Of a stretch of DNA of 64,000 bases, positions 52,793-61,252 are shown piece by piece (position 1 is the stretch's first letter; each line of letters begins with the position of its first letter). A program made the position numbers and the translations under genes. This DNA is from Chryseobacterium sp. GVT01B. GTDB taxonomy: Bacteria > Bacteroidota > Bacteroidia > Flavobacteriales > Weeksellaceae. The notes beneath the pieces are model-generated. The model saw only the letters and a program-made list of their open reading frames with translations, ran no database searches and was not told the origin of the DNA. The DNA lies in assembly GCF_019970045.1 (NCBI RefSeq), contig NZ_JAHXYI010000006.1:310001-374000 (forward strand), given 5' to 3'.

Positions 52793-54145
52793 TTATAAGT
52801 TTTGTAGTGTGTTTAGTTCACCCTTAGCTTTTATCAGCTTGATCTCTGCCTGTTTGTAATCCAGCAATGCATTAGAATAGTTCTGTTTTGCTGAAGTTAA
52901 AGCATTTTCAGAATCCAGCACTTCCGTAAGGGTTGCCAAACCGTTCTGGTAGTTAGATTGAGTATTTTTCTGTACTCTTTCTGCCAATCCTACATTATCT
53001 TTCATGCTTTCGATATTAATCAATGCATTTTCCATATTGGTAACTGCATTTTTATAATCTAAACTTAAGCTCAACTGAGTGTTTTCAATATCTACATCAA
53101 GATCCTGAATATCTATTTCTGCCTGATTGATCTTCGCTTTTGTAGCTCCTCCTGTGAAAATAGGAATATTTACATTCAAACCAATTGCTGAATAATCGCT
53201 CCAAAGAACTCCTTTACTAAGACCATTTGTCAACGGGAATTTTGCTCCGTTTGCTCCCCATCCGTAGTTCGCAGTAAGATTTACTGATGGATAAAGGTAT
53301 GCTTCGGTTGCTTTTTTATTGAAAACCAAAAGTTCCCTGTTTTTATTTAAAACTTTGATCTCTGTACGATCATTAAGATTTACGTTGCTTGCAATCAGCT
53401 CAGGTTTTGGCAGGATCTCTTTTTCTTCAAGCTCTATGTCTGTAGCAATAGGGATTCCCATATAAAACTTCAGCGCATTTTTCGAAAGCTCAACAGAGTT
53501 GATTAAAGTCTGTTTATTGGAACCAATATTCGTAAGCTGTACGTTTGTTCTGTCTAAATCGATTGCTTTTGCCAAACCATTATCAACCAAACTTTTAATA
53601 ACATTTCTTACTTTTTCAGTGTTGGCATAGCTGGCAGTTACCGTTTTAAGATTTTCCTCCTGTACGAAAACCTGATAATAAGCTGTAGCTACATTCTCAA
53701 TAATCTGTTCATTGGTTAACTGAGCATTCAGTACATAAAACTCTCTTGTTGATTTTGCAGCTTTAAGCCCTGTAAATACTCTTTGATCAAAAATTGCCTG
53801 CTGAAGTTGTACAGAAGCTGTTGAACCCCAAGGCTGCCCAAACTGAGCTCTGATTTTCTCTCCTCCAAATTCCAGTAAAGATTCCTGGATAATTGGGTTA
53901 TAGGTTAAACCCGCCGTTGCAGTGACCTGTGGTAAAGCACCGGCTCTGGCTTCATCAATCTTATATTCGGCTTTTTTGACCTGTAAAGCAGCTTTTTTAG
54001 CTTCTGCCTTATTTTGAAGTGCCTGTTTTATTGCTTCCTGCAGGGAAACCTGCTGCTGGGCAGACATCAATGTAGAGCCGAAAATCATAAATGCTGAAGC
54101 TATCCCAATTTTTAGCTTTGTAGCAGTTATACGTTTTCTATTCAT
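52793..54145 (-). CDS. TolC-family outer membrane channel
   Basis: A 450-residue outer membrane efflux protein with a signal peptide (up to STLMSAQ, about residue 29). Two repeated TolC halves of helices are seen (VSLQEAIKQALQNKAEAKKA and the later ENALTSAKQNYSNALLDYKQAE). It forms the outer exit of the RND system. The gene follows tetR by 88 bases. Confidence 0.94.
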   Translation of the reverse strand: MNRKRITATKLKIGIASAFMIFGSTLMSAQQQVSLQEAIKQALQNKAEAKKAALQVKKAEYKIDEARAGALPQVTATAGLTYNPIIQESLLEFGGEKIRAQFGQPWGSTASVQLQQAIFDQRVFTGLKAAKSTREFYVLNAQLTNEQIIENVATAYYQVFVQEENLKTVTASYANTEKVRNVIKSLVDNGLAKAIDLDRTNVQLTNIGSNKQTLINSVELSKNALKFYMGIPIATDIELEEKEILPKPELIASNVNLNDRTEIKVLNKNRELLVFNKKATEAYLYPSVNLTANYGWGANGAKFPLTNGLSKGVLWSDYSAIGLNVNIPIFTGGATKAKINQAEIDIQDLDVDIENTQLSLSLDYKNAVTNMENALINIESMKDNVGLAERVQKNTQSNYQNGLATLTEVLDSENALTSAKQNYSNALLDYKQAEIKLIKAKGELNTLQNL

Positions 54146-54233
54146 AATTTTATACTTCGTTTATTTTTTATTTAATCTTCAGTCATTATTTATTTCTAAA
54201 TGACGAATCATTTTCAGAAATACTTTAGTTTTT

Positions 54234-54827
54234 TTAGTTTTTGAACAACATATTGATAATAATCTCTTTTCGTTCGGAAATGATCTTATCATATTCTTCA
54301 TCATTAATTAATAAATTTTCCATAAATAACGGTCTTATGGCACTTGGGAATACCAACAGCGCAACCATATTCAGAATAAACTGAACCGGAGCCATTTTTT
54401 CTATATTTCCCAATTCCATTTCTTTTTCGATGTCACTATACATTTCATTCAGGATATCTTCCTCAATTTCTCTGTGGTGGCAGGTTCCTTTATTGATCTG
54501 CGATACGATATACGTTTCCAGATACGGATACTGAAGGCTTGTAGAAAGGCTGCTTTCTATGAATTGGCTGATCTTCTCTTTAAAAGGTAGGGCAGAATTC
54601 TGAATAATTTTCGATTTTTCCTGTTCTACTCTTTGAGCCTCATCAAAGATGATCTGGATAAGCTTATCCCTTGAACGGAAATAGTAATTAATAAGAGTTC
54701 TGTTCACTCCTGCTTCATCGGCAATCTCCTGCGTAGTAGCATCAAATTTTCCTTTCACAAAGAACAAATTCTTCGCTGTCTCCTTGATCAATTCCTGTGT
54801 TTGGTCTTTTTTTGCTTGATTTGACAT
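54234..54827 (-). CDS. TetR-family repressor of the efflux operon
   Basis: A 197-residue TetR regulator. The N-terminal helix-turn-helix is ATTQEIADEAGVNRTLINYYFRSRDKL; the C-terminal ligand domain is unconserved, as usual. It is the first gene of the unit tetR-tolC-adaptor-pump. Two near-palindromic sites flank its promoter, which fits autoregulation of the whole operon. The inducer is unknown. Confidence 0.93.
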   Translation of the reverse strand: MSNQAKKDQTQELIKETAKNLFFVKGKFDATTQEIADEAGVNRTLINYYFRSRDKLIQIIFDEAQRVEQEKSKIIQNSALPFKEKISQFIESSLSTSLQYPYLETYIVSQINKGTCHHREIEEDILNEMYSDIEKEMELGNIEKMAPVQFILNMVALLVFPSAIRPLFMENLLINDEEYDKIISERKEIIINMLFKN

Positions 54828-54828
54828 T

Positions 54829-54841
54829 TTTGTTAAACAAA
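54829..54841. promoter_or_regulatory. Candidate TetR operator, proximal copy
   Basis: TTTGTTAAACAAA is a near palindrome just upstream of the tetR ATG, inside the leader. The word recurs at 54880, 50 bases away. Confidence 0.5.
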
Positions 54842-54847
54842 TTTGTG

Positions 54848-54877
54848 CAAATTTATATTAAAATTTATTTTTGACAA
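54848..54877 (-). promoter_or_regulatory. Promoter of the tetR-efflux operon
   Basis: On the minus strand TTG (54875-54877) and TAAATTTG (54848-54855) are 19 bases apart, an ideal match to the Bacteroidota consensus TTG-N19-TAnnTTTG. The candidate operators lie on both sides. Confidence 0.65.
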
Positions 54878-54879
54878 AA

Positions 54880-54890
54880 TTGTTAAACAA
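54880..54890. promoter_or_regulatory. Candidate TetR operator, distal copy
   Basis: TTGTTAAACAA, the second copy of the near palindrome, just upstream of the -33 TTG. Confidence 0.5.
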
Positions 54891-55058
54891 AAAAATTAAA
54901 CATAATTGTTATGACATTCATCATGTTCATGAATTGAAATTTGAAATAAGAAAATGTTCAAAACAGGAAATCATATTCTCTAAAAAGGTTATTAGAGAAT
55001 TCTTCTGACATAAAATTTACGTGGGCTACTTCAATCAAGAATAGGAATAACAAAAAAA

Positions 55059-55080
55059 ACGAGCAGAAATTTCTGCTCGT
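55059..55080. terminator. Palindromic terminator after the CvfB-like gene
   Basis: ACGAGCAGAAA directly followed by its complement TTTCTGCTCGT, with A and T runs on the two sides. It ends minus-strand transcription of the CvfB-like gene. Confidence 0.8.
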
Positions 55081-55087
55081 TTTTTTG

Positions 55088-55912
55088 TTATAATAATTTG
55101 ATCTTATCATCTAAAATATCGATAATCTTATCTTTATAAAGTCCTCCGATCGCTTTTTTGAAATTTTTCTTACTCATCTGAAGCACATCCTTGATCTCTT
55201 CAGGAGAAGATTTATCGGATACATACAAAAGTCCGTAGTTTTCTTCCAGGCTGTTAAGAATCTTCTGTTTGAACTCATCGATATTTTCAAAACCATCCGG
55301 CTGTAAGGAAACGTCTATTTTCCCGTCTTCACGAATCATTTTAATATATCCTTTTTCTTCAGACAGCGGATACAGTTTTTTGAAAACATCGGAAGCATAG
55401 ATCAAACCTATGTATTGTTTATTAATAACCACGTTCCAGCCCAGTTCACTTTCGTTCATCATAAGCAGATCTACTTTGTCTCCTTTCTGAAACGGAAGAT
55501 CATCATACTGTGGGTTTCTCTTAAACTTTGTTGTCCCCGTAATCAGCTCCATATCTTCATCTACATAGATATAAACCAGATATCTTTTACCTTCGATAAT
55601 TTTGGTTTTCTGCTGTTTGTAGGGGATAAATAAATCCTTAATGATTCCCCAATCCATAAAAGCTCCACTAGGAAGACTCTGTACGCAGCTCATCACCGCA
55701 AATTCACCTACTTCAGCCAATGGAATCTCAGTAGTTGCCTTTAATTTATCGTCATCCTGATATACAAAAACTTCAACTTCATCGCCGGTTTCTTTTTCAT
55801 CCTGAATAAAGATTTTAGGCAGAAAAGCTTTTTCTCCGGATTCGTCTACAAGGATCCATCCTGAATTAATTTGTTCTGAAATTGTTAAAGTTTGAGTTTT
55901 TCCGAGTTGCAT
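55088..55912 (-). CDS. CvfB-like S1 RNA-binding protein
   Basis: A 274-residue CvfB/YitL-type protein: tandem S1-like domains (GWILVDESGEKAFLPK; SGAFMDWGIIKDLFIPY; the third with YIKMIREDGKIDVSLQP) and a C-terminal winged helix (SSPEEIKDVLQMSKKNFKKAIGGLYK). CvfB of Staphylococcus binds RNA and affects virulence gene expression; the role here is probably RNA binding or post-transcriptional control. Confidence 0.92.
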   Translation of the reverse strand: MQLGKTQTLTISEQINSGWILVDESGEKAFLPKIFIQDEKETGDEVEVFVYQDDDKLKATTEIPLAEVGEFAVMSCVQSLPSGAFMDWGIIKDLFIPYKQQKTKIIEGKRYLVYIYVDEDMELITGTTKFKRNPQYDDLPFQKGDKVDLLMMNESELGWNVVINKQYIGLIYASDVFKKLYPLSEEKGYIKMIREDGKIDVSLQPDGFENIDEFKQKILNSLEENYGLLYVSDKSSPEEIKDVLQMSKKNFKKAIGGLYKDKIIDILDDKIKLL

Positions 55913-55931
55913 TGATGATAAAATTAGCTGA

Positions 55932-55939
55932 CAAAGGTA
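55932..55939 (-). promoter_or_regulatory. -7 promoter element of the CvfB-like gene
   Basis: The minus strand reads TACCTTTG, an exact TAnnTTTG match, 19 bases before the start codon. Confidence 0.45.
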
Positions 55940-56026
55940 CGGAAATTTGAAGATGCCAACCTAGTCAATCCCATTATAATCTTTTAATGACCTATTTTTG
56001 ACCTTTTATAAAGCTTGTAAAACCTG

Positions 56027-56034
56027 TACATTTG
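56027..56034 (+). promoter_or_regulatory. -7 promoter element (TACATTTG)
   Basis: An exact TAnnTTTG match, 15 bases before the ATG at 56050. It argues for the ATG at 56050 and against an in-frame TTG start at 56032, which lies inside the element. Confidence 0.5.
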
Positions 56035-56049
56035 AATAAAAAACGAAAC

Positions 56050-56496
56050 ATGAAAAAATATTTCATCCTATCTCTGCTTCTTTCCGTTATCTTTTTAAAA
56101 GCTCAGCTACTGGAGAAAACAGCATTGAATGTTTCTTACCGATATACCGGAAGAAATGTTCTGCAGGCAGGATTGGAATATAGATTCGGAAATAGCTATG
56201 ATGGTTCTATTATCCTAGGCCCTTCTTTACTTTACACCCATGTTAACAATACAGATAAATTTATTCCGGAGATGAATGTCAACCTTCTCCGTGCTGGATT
56301 TTTAATTGGAATATCCGGCAATCCTTATTCATTGGAACCGAGAATAGGCATCTCATTATTCAATGCAGTATTTCTCAATACCGGTTATTCTTTCCCAATT
56401 CACAGAGAAAAATATTTTAAAGGAGTAACTTTTGGGATACAGTTGAATATTGCTCCGAAACATTCTAAGTTTTATGATAAACTGAAAATAATGTAA
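56050..56496 (+). CDS. Small exported protein, probably beta-rich
   Basis: A 148-residue protein with a signal peptide (MKKYFILSLLLSVIFLKAQ). The rest is rich in Gly, Tyr and Asn with alternating hydrophobic residues (LQAGLEYRFGNSYDG, GFLIGISGNPYS), as in small outer-membrane beta-barrels. No family is recognised. Palindromic repeats follow the stop codon. Confidence 0.75.
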   Translation: MKKYFILSLLLSVIFLKAQLLEKTALNVSYRYTGRNVLQAGLEYRFGNSYDGSIILGPSLLYTHVNNTDKFIPEMNVNLLRAGFLIGISGNPYSLEPRIGISLFNAVFLNTGYSFPIHREKYFKGVTFGIQLNIAPKHSKFYDKLKIM

Positions 56497-56508
56497 AAAA
56501 TATGTTTT

Positions 56509-56559
56509 GGCTAAAGCCAGTGGGTTGATTGCAAAAAATAAACGGGCTAAAGCCCGTTT
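56509..56559. repeat. Bipartite GGCTAAAGCC repeat unit
   Basis: GGCTAAAGCC (56509-56518) and GGGCTAAAGCCC (56544-56555) are 25 bases apart. The second copy lies within a longer perfect palindrome, AAACGGGCT-AA-AGCCCGTTT (56540-56559). The arrangement matches the reverse complement of 48399-48446. It lies 12 bases after a stop codon and may also help end transcription. Confidence 0.75.
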
Positions 56560-56608
56560 CTATTAAATATCAGATTTCTCAGAGTTTAAAATAACCGAGA
56601 AATATATT

Positions 56609-57463
56609 TTATAAATTAGAAATATAATCCATCAGTTCACGTTTACTGCTTTCAAAATCAAAAGTATCATATACCATAAAATATCTGTTTTTATCAACGC
56701 AGTTACGGTACATAGACTTGGCCAGTGCCAGCTTTTTATTATCAAAACTGATTGCTTTCACCAGATCTCTTATTTGTACGGAAGTAAACATTGTAGTTCG
56801 CATCTGCTGATTGATCATGGTTATTTTACCGTCATCAAAACTCTCATTCCTCATCATCATATCATAAAACTGGCGGAAAGAATTATCATCCATTACATTC
56901 CCCTGATTATATCTGTCTCCCGGTTGATTTCCGTAAGGATTGTTCCATACATCATTCCAGTCATTGAAGCCATATTGGCCCTGAACGGGATAAGAATCCA
57001 AAAGATATAAACCTTCATTAGTGAAAAAATCCAATACTATTCTGCTGTTATTACGAAGCATAAGAGTGGTCCTGTAAATCAGAAAACCATTTTCGTAGAT
57101 TGAAATTGGCATTCTCCCTGATGACAGATCAAAAAATCTGTATTTTCCGGAACCATTTGCCATCATCTGGTCTCCAACTTCAATAGTAAAAAAGCCTTGT
57201 TCAGGAATTCTCAGAAAAACTTCCGCATAGCCGTAGTTTCTCTTCCATTGATAATTTGGACGGGTATTTCTGTTTCCCTGAGGAATATTATTGTTTCCGG
57301 ATCTTGACTGATCGAAAGCTTTATTTCTTTCATTGAAACTTTTCGGAGCTTTCATTTCTGTGGTGGAAGCTTCATTTTTTAATAACTCACCTGCTTTTCC
57401 TGCTTCCTGAGCAAATGAGCTGATTCCTGCTAAAAGCATCCAACTGATAAAAATCTTTTTCAT
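56609..57463 (-). CDS. Exported DUF4476 protein
   Basis: A 284-residue protein with a signal peptide (MKKIFISWMLLAGISSFAQ). Residues about 185-280 match DUF4476 (TSVQIRDLVKAISFDNKKLALAKSMY, then FESSKRELMDYI). The middle has a beta-rich part (FFTIEVGDQMMANGSGKYRFFDLSSG), and Asn/Gln-rich linkers separate the parts. DUF4476 is common in Bacteroidota and without known function. Confidence 0.85.
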   Translation of the reverse strand: MKKIFISWMLLAGISSFAQEAGKAGELLKNEASTTEMKAPKSFNERNKAFDQSRSGNNNIPQGNRNTRPNYQWKRNYGYAEVFLRIPEQGFFTIEVGDQMMANGSGKYRFFDLSSGRMPISIYENGFLIYRTTLMLRNNSRIVLDFFTNEGLYLLDSYPVQGQYGFNDWNDVWNNPYGNQPGDRYNQGNVMDDNSFRQFYDMMMRNESFDDGKITMINQQMRTTMFTSVQIRDLVKAISFDNKKLALAKSMYRNCVDKNRYFMVYDTFDFESSKRELMDYISNL

Positions 57464-57515
57464 GCATTACATTTTCAAAAATCAATCTCCATTTTCATGC
57501 CAAAAAACACATAAA

Positions 57516-57544
57516 AAAGGCTGTCTCAAAAAGAAACAGCCTTT
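57516..57544 (-). terminator. Terminator of lpdA
   Basis: AAAGGCTGT (57516-57524) pairs with ACAGCCTTT (57536-57544) around an 11-base loop; a T-rich tract follows on the minus strand. Confidence 0.7.
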
Positions 57545-57584
57545 AATTTTAAATATTTAAATGATTAAATCTTTTAATCAATTA

Positions 57585-58988
57585 TTACATATGGATTGGT
57601 CTTTTCCCTGTAGCATCCAATGCAGCTTCTTTAATTGCTTCTGCATACGTTGGGTGAGCGTGAGAACTTCTTGCGATATCTTCAGCACTTGCACGGAATT
57701 CCATAGCAATTACCCCTTCAGCAATAAGGTCAGCAGCTCTCGCTCCGATGATGTGCATTCCTAAAACCTCATCTGTTTTTTCGTCTGCAATAATCTTCAC
57801 AAGACCATCTACATCACCACTTGCACGGCTTCTACCTAATGCTCTCATTGGGAAAGATCCCACTTTATAAGCTACCCCTTCTTCTTTCAGTTGCTCTTCA
57901 GTTTTACCAACTCCTGCAACTTCCGGCCAGGTATAAACAACACCAGGAATCAGGTTATAATTGATATGAGGTTTTTGTCCTGCCAATGTTTCAGCAACAA
58001 AGACTCCTTCTTCTTCAGCTTTGTGAGCAAGCATTGCCCCTTTGATAACGTCACCGATTGCGTAAATATTAGCTACGTTAGTTTGCAGGTGATCGTTTAC
58101 TTTTACTCTTCCTCTTTCGTCAAGTTCTACCCCAGCTTTTTCAAGGCCAAGACCGTCTGTATATGGTTTTCTACCTACAGAAACTAAACAGTAGTCTCCT
58201 TCTACTACTACTTCTTCTCCTTTTTTATCTTTAGCAGTGATCTTTACAGTATCTCCGTTTCTTTCAACCGCAGAAACCGCAGTAGAAAGCATAAACTTCA
58301 TACCTTGTTTTTTAAGAACTTTAGTCAATTCTTTGCTTAAAGCCCCATCCATTCCAGGGATGATTTTGTCCATAAATTCAACAACTGTTACCTGAGCTCC
58401 TAATCTTAGGTATACAGAACCCAGTTCCAAACCGATAACACCTCCTCCGATTACAACTAAATGTTTAGGAATTTCTTTAAGGTTTAAAGCTTCTGTAGAA
58501 GTAATCACTCTTTCTTTGTCTAAAGAGATGAAAGGCAATGCAGATGGTTTAGAACCTGTTGCAATGATTGTATATTTAGATTCGATAGTTTCAGAAGAAC
58601 CATCGTTTTTTGTCACTTTAATCTGAGTAGCAGATTCGAAGCTTCCCACGCCTTCAAAAACAGTAATTTTGTTTTTGTTCATCAGGTAGCTGATTCCATC
58701 TGTATTCTGCTTGATCACTTCGTTTTTACGTTCGATCATTCTTGCAATATCCGCTTGCGGCTCATTGATGATAATTCCGTGACCTGCAAAATTGTGTTTT
58801 GCATTTTCGAAATGTTCAGAGCTGTCAAGAAGCGCTTTTGACGGAATACATCCAACGTTAAGACAAGTTCCGCCTAAAGTTGAATATTTTTCAATAATTG
58901 CTGTTTTGAAACCTAATTGTGCTGCACGGATAGCAGCAACATAACCACCGGGACCAGAACCTATTACGGTAACATCGAATTGACTCAT
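57585..58988 (-). CDS. lpdA: Dihydrolipoyl dehydrogenase (E3)
   Basis: A 467-residue flavoprotein disulfide reductase that reoxidises dihydrolipoyl groups with NAD+. FAD binding is VIGSGPGGYVAAIRAAQLG; the redox pair is in GGTCLNVGCIPSKALL; NAD binding is VIGGGVIGLELGSVYLRLG; and the C-terminal base region is HAHPTYAEAIKEA. It is monocistronic with a clean promoter and terminator, so it can serve several 2-oxoacid dehydrogenases, including the SucAB complex in this window. Confidence 0.97.
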   Translation of the reverse strand: MSQFDVTVIGSGPGGYVAAIRAAQLGFKTAIIEKYSTLGGTCLNVGCIPSKALLDSSEHFENAKHNFAGHGIIINEPQADIARMIERKNEVIKQNTDGISYLMNKNKITVFEGVGSFESATQIKVTKNDGSSETIESKYTIIATGSKPSALPFISLDKERVITSTEALNLKEIPKHLVVIGGGVIGLELGSVYLRLGAQVTVVEFMDKIIPGMDGALSKELTKVLKKQGMKFMLSTAVSAVERNGDTVKITAKDKKGEEVVVEGDYCLVSVGRKPYTDGLGLEKAGVELDERGRVKVNDHLQTNVANIYAIGDVIKGAMLAHKAEEEGVFVAETLAGQKPHINYNLIPGVVYTWPEVAGVGKTEEQLKEEGVAYKVGSFPMRALGRSRASGDVDGLVKIIADEKTDEVLGMHIIGARAADLIAEGVIAMEFRASAEDIARSSHAHPTYAEAIKEAALDATGKRPIHM

Positions 58989-59031
58989 GTTATTCTATGA
59001 ATTTGTTTATTATTATCTATCTTAATTCTCA

Positions 59032-59061
59032 CAAATTTACATATAAATTACCAAGCACCAA
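59032..59061 (-). promoter_or_regulatory. Promoter of lpdA
   Basis: On the minus strand TTG (59059-59061) and TAAATTTG (59032-59039) are 19 bases apart, a full match to the Bacteroidota promoter consensus, with a leader of about 40 bases. Confidence 0.6.
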
Positions 59062-59118
59062 AGTGAGTTTTATCAATTTTAAAAATGATAATTATATGCT
59101 TTAGTTTTATGAAAAATG

Positions 59119-59505
59119 TTATTTTATGAATTTTATATTTTCTTCATTTCCTTCTTTGAGATAAATTGCTGTAAAGATCAGCGGTTTTTCTGCTGATGCA
59201 TTATCAAAATGAAGAATTGTAGTATTTTTAGGCTCATAGAAAGCATCTCCTTCACGAAGAAGAACACTTTCCTGTCCTTCAATCTGAAAAACAGCCTCAC
59301 CAGACTTTATGATTCCTACTACAGGACATGGATGCACATGTTTGGGAGCTGCCAGTCCTGCGACCATTGTTATTTCCTGAACTTCCGCCGATTTAACACT
59401 CTGATCAATAGCTGTTTTCAACAACTCTTTTCTGGAGATAGTCTTCTGCTGAGCAATCATTGCAACAGAATTCAGCATCAAAATAATAATTATAAATGGT
59501 TTCAT
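59119..59505 (-). CDS. Exported cupin-domain protein
   Basis: A 128-residue protein with a signal peptide (MKPFIIIILMLNSVAMIAQ). The single cupin barrel shows HVHPCPVVGIIKSGEAVFQIEG (metal-binding His residues) and LLREGDAFYEP. Small periplasmic cupins of this type are of unknown function; they may bind a metal or sugar. It stands alone. Confidence 0.86.
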   Translation of the reverse strand: MKPFIIIILMLNSVAMIAQQKTISRKELLKTAIDQSVKSAEVQEITMVAGLAAPKHVHPCPVVGIIKSGEAVFQIEGQESVLLREGDAFYEPKNTTILHFDNASAEKPLIFTAIYLKEGNEENIKFIK

Positions 59506-59551
59506 TGATTTGGCTTTAATTTTAAGGCTTATTTTTATTAAGCATGAAACA

Positions 59552-59896
59552 TTATAGAGTCAATTTTCCTTGTCCAAATGTACCCGTACTTTCAAAAAAT
59601 GAACCTCCATATACATACCACTCAAGGCTTTCCAGATATTCTACTGCATTTTCAGGAGTTATCTGTGAACGATCTTTTTTTGAAACAATTCCTTTGTACC
59701 ATCTTCCTGATTTGGAAAAACTTTCATATTCTACAAAATAATGAATCCATATTCTCTGACACAATTTGCATTGCTAAATAGAAACTTCTCCATATCTTCC
59801 GTTAGTATGATCTATACCTAATTCTGAACTTCTGAATTCAGTATAATTGAAGTCAGGTTTTTCACAAGCGCATCCTATTTTCGGGATTTTATTCAT
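59552..59896 (-). pseudogene. Small zinc-ribbon-like gene split by an amber codon
   Basis: The minus-strand frame from ATG at 59896 to the stop at 59552 would encode 114 residues, but codon 41 is TAG (59774-59776). Both sides read like one protein: MNKIPKIGCACEKPDFNYTE before the stop, and QCKLCQRIWIHYFVEYESF after it. The Cys residues (9, 11, 43, 46) would form a CxC plus CxxC zinc site that spans the stop. There is no frameshift and the codon use is normal on both sides, so the gene seems recently broken by a single base change, or the stop is a sequencing error. The family and function are not known to me. Confidence 0.7.
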
Positions 59897-59963
59897 TACA
59901 ATCTATTTTATCACCCCAAATCTAAGAAAATAAAACCCCATAAGACAAATAAGTGCAGTCCTG

Positions 59964-61043
59964 CTACTTCATTAGATCCAGCAATAGCTTTTCGTATTTA
60001 TCCAAGATAATATTCTTTGAAAACCTTGATTTAATAGAGTTTCTTATAGCATCTCTATTGTAATTATTCTGCAGTACTTTTACAATCTGCTGGGCAAAAC
60101 CATCATAATTTTCAATATTGGCAACTTCACCGTTTACATTATGCTGAATAATCTCATTGATTCCTCCGGGACAGTTGTTGGCAAGCGAATAAGTTCCACA
60201 GGCACCTGCTTCCAGGAGAACATTCGGGAATCCTTCATATCTTGAAGAGAGTACGAATAAGTCTGCATATTTCAAGTATTGGTAGGGATTATCCTGTCTG
60301 CCATGAAAAATCACTTTTTTTAATCCTAAAAGTTCTTTGGTCTGATGTAAGATATCTTTATCTTTTCCATCACCCAGAATATGAAGCATAATGTTTTCAT
60401 TCTTCAGTCTGGAAAAAACCTTCAGCAGGTTATCAAACCCTTTTCTGGATGATAAATTGCCAATAGCCACTACATTTTTATAATTGTATTTGAAGCATTC
60501 CGGTTTTAAAGACAGAGCCATTTTATCTTCAATAAAATCAAAGTCTACAGGATTATTGATCTTGACAATTTTTTTCTTTTTAATATTAAAATTATCAACA
60601 AGATCTTTCATCATATCATCACTCTGCGCAATGATTTTCTGATAGTTATTGTAAAAATTATAGAAAAATTTAATCTCTTTACGGGTTACATGCTGAGTTA
60701 CCACATTGGTTTCCCGGGCAATGAATTTTGTTCTTGGAAAAAGCTTTATGAATAATGATAAATAGGCATTTACTTCACCAAAACCAGAGAACACAATATC
60801 AGGTTTTCTTCTGTAGATTTCTCCTAAAATAGGTTTTAAAGAATGTCTTATTCTTTCAGTATTGATATCGATAATTTCGACATCTTTTTTCAGAAAATTC
60901 AAATATCCGCCTTGTTTGCGCAACAGCAAAATCTTGGGTTCAAACCAATCTCTGGAAAGATGGTTCGCTATAGTAGTAACAATCCTTTCTGCTCCCCCGG
61001 TTTCCAAGTCCGGCAGAATAAATATGACAGATATCTTTTTCAT
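59964..61043 (-). CDS. Glycosyltransferase family 4 (GT-B)
   Basis: A 359-residue GT-B glycosyltransferase. The start FILPDLETGGAERIVTTIANHL is the typical acceptor-side GG loop. The C-terminal half has AIGNLSSRKGFDNLL and FVLSSRYEGFPNVLLEAGACG with the E-x7-E motif. It probably adds a hexose from a nucleotide sugar in surface polysaccharide assembly. No polysaccharide cluster adjoins it in the window. Confidence 0.92.
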   Translation of the reverse strand: MKKISVIFILPDLETGGAERIVTTIANHLSRDWFEPKILLLRKQGGYLNFLKKDVEIIDINTERIRHSLKPILGEIYRRKPDIVFSGFGEVNAYLSLFIKLFPRTKFIARETNVVTQHVTRKEIKFFYNFYNNYQKIIAQSDDMMKDLVDNFNIKKKKIVKINNPVDFDFIEDKMALSLKPECFKYNYKNVVAIGNLSSRKGFDNLLKVFSRLKNENIMLHILGDGKDKDILHQTKELLGLKKVIFHGRQDNPYQYLKYADLFVLSSRYEGFPNVLLEAGACGTYSLANNCPGGINEIIQHNVNGEVANIENYDGFAQQIVKVLQNNYNRDAIRNSIKSRFSKNIILDKYEKLLLDLMK

Positions 61044-61187
61044 CAGTGTAAAGTTACTAAAAAGTTTGGTTATCTTTCAAGAATTGAAAGGATGAAAATT
61101 GTTGTTTTGGTGCTTATTAACAGAAATTAACTAAGCTTTAAAAGTTGATTGTATATTGCAGTTTACTACTGGCTTTACTTGATATAA

Positions 61188-61227
61188 AAATAAAGCAAAC
61201 TCTTCTACCGAAAAGCCTGCTTTATTT
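61188..61227 (-). terminator. Possible recQ terminator
   Basis: AAATAAAGCA (61188-61197) pairs with TGCTTTATTT (61218-61227) with a 20-base loop; a T-rich tract follows on the minus strand. The long loop makes it a weaker call. Confidence 0.4.
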
Positions 61228-61252
61228 AATTTATAATCAAAAATTTTTTTTT

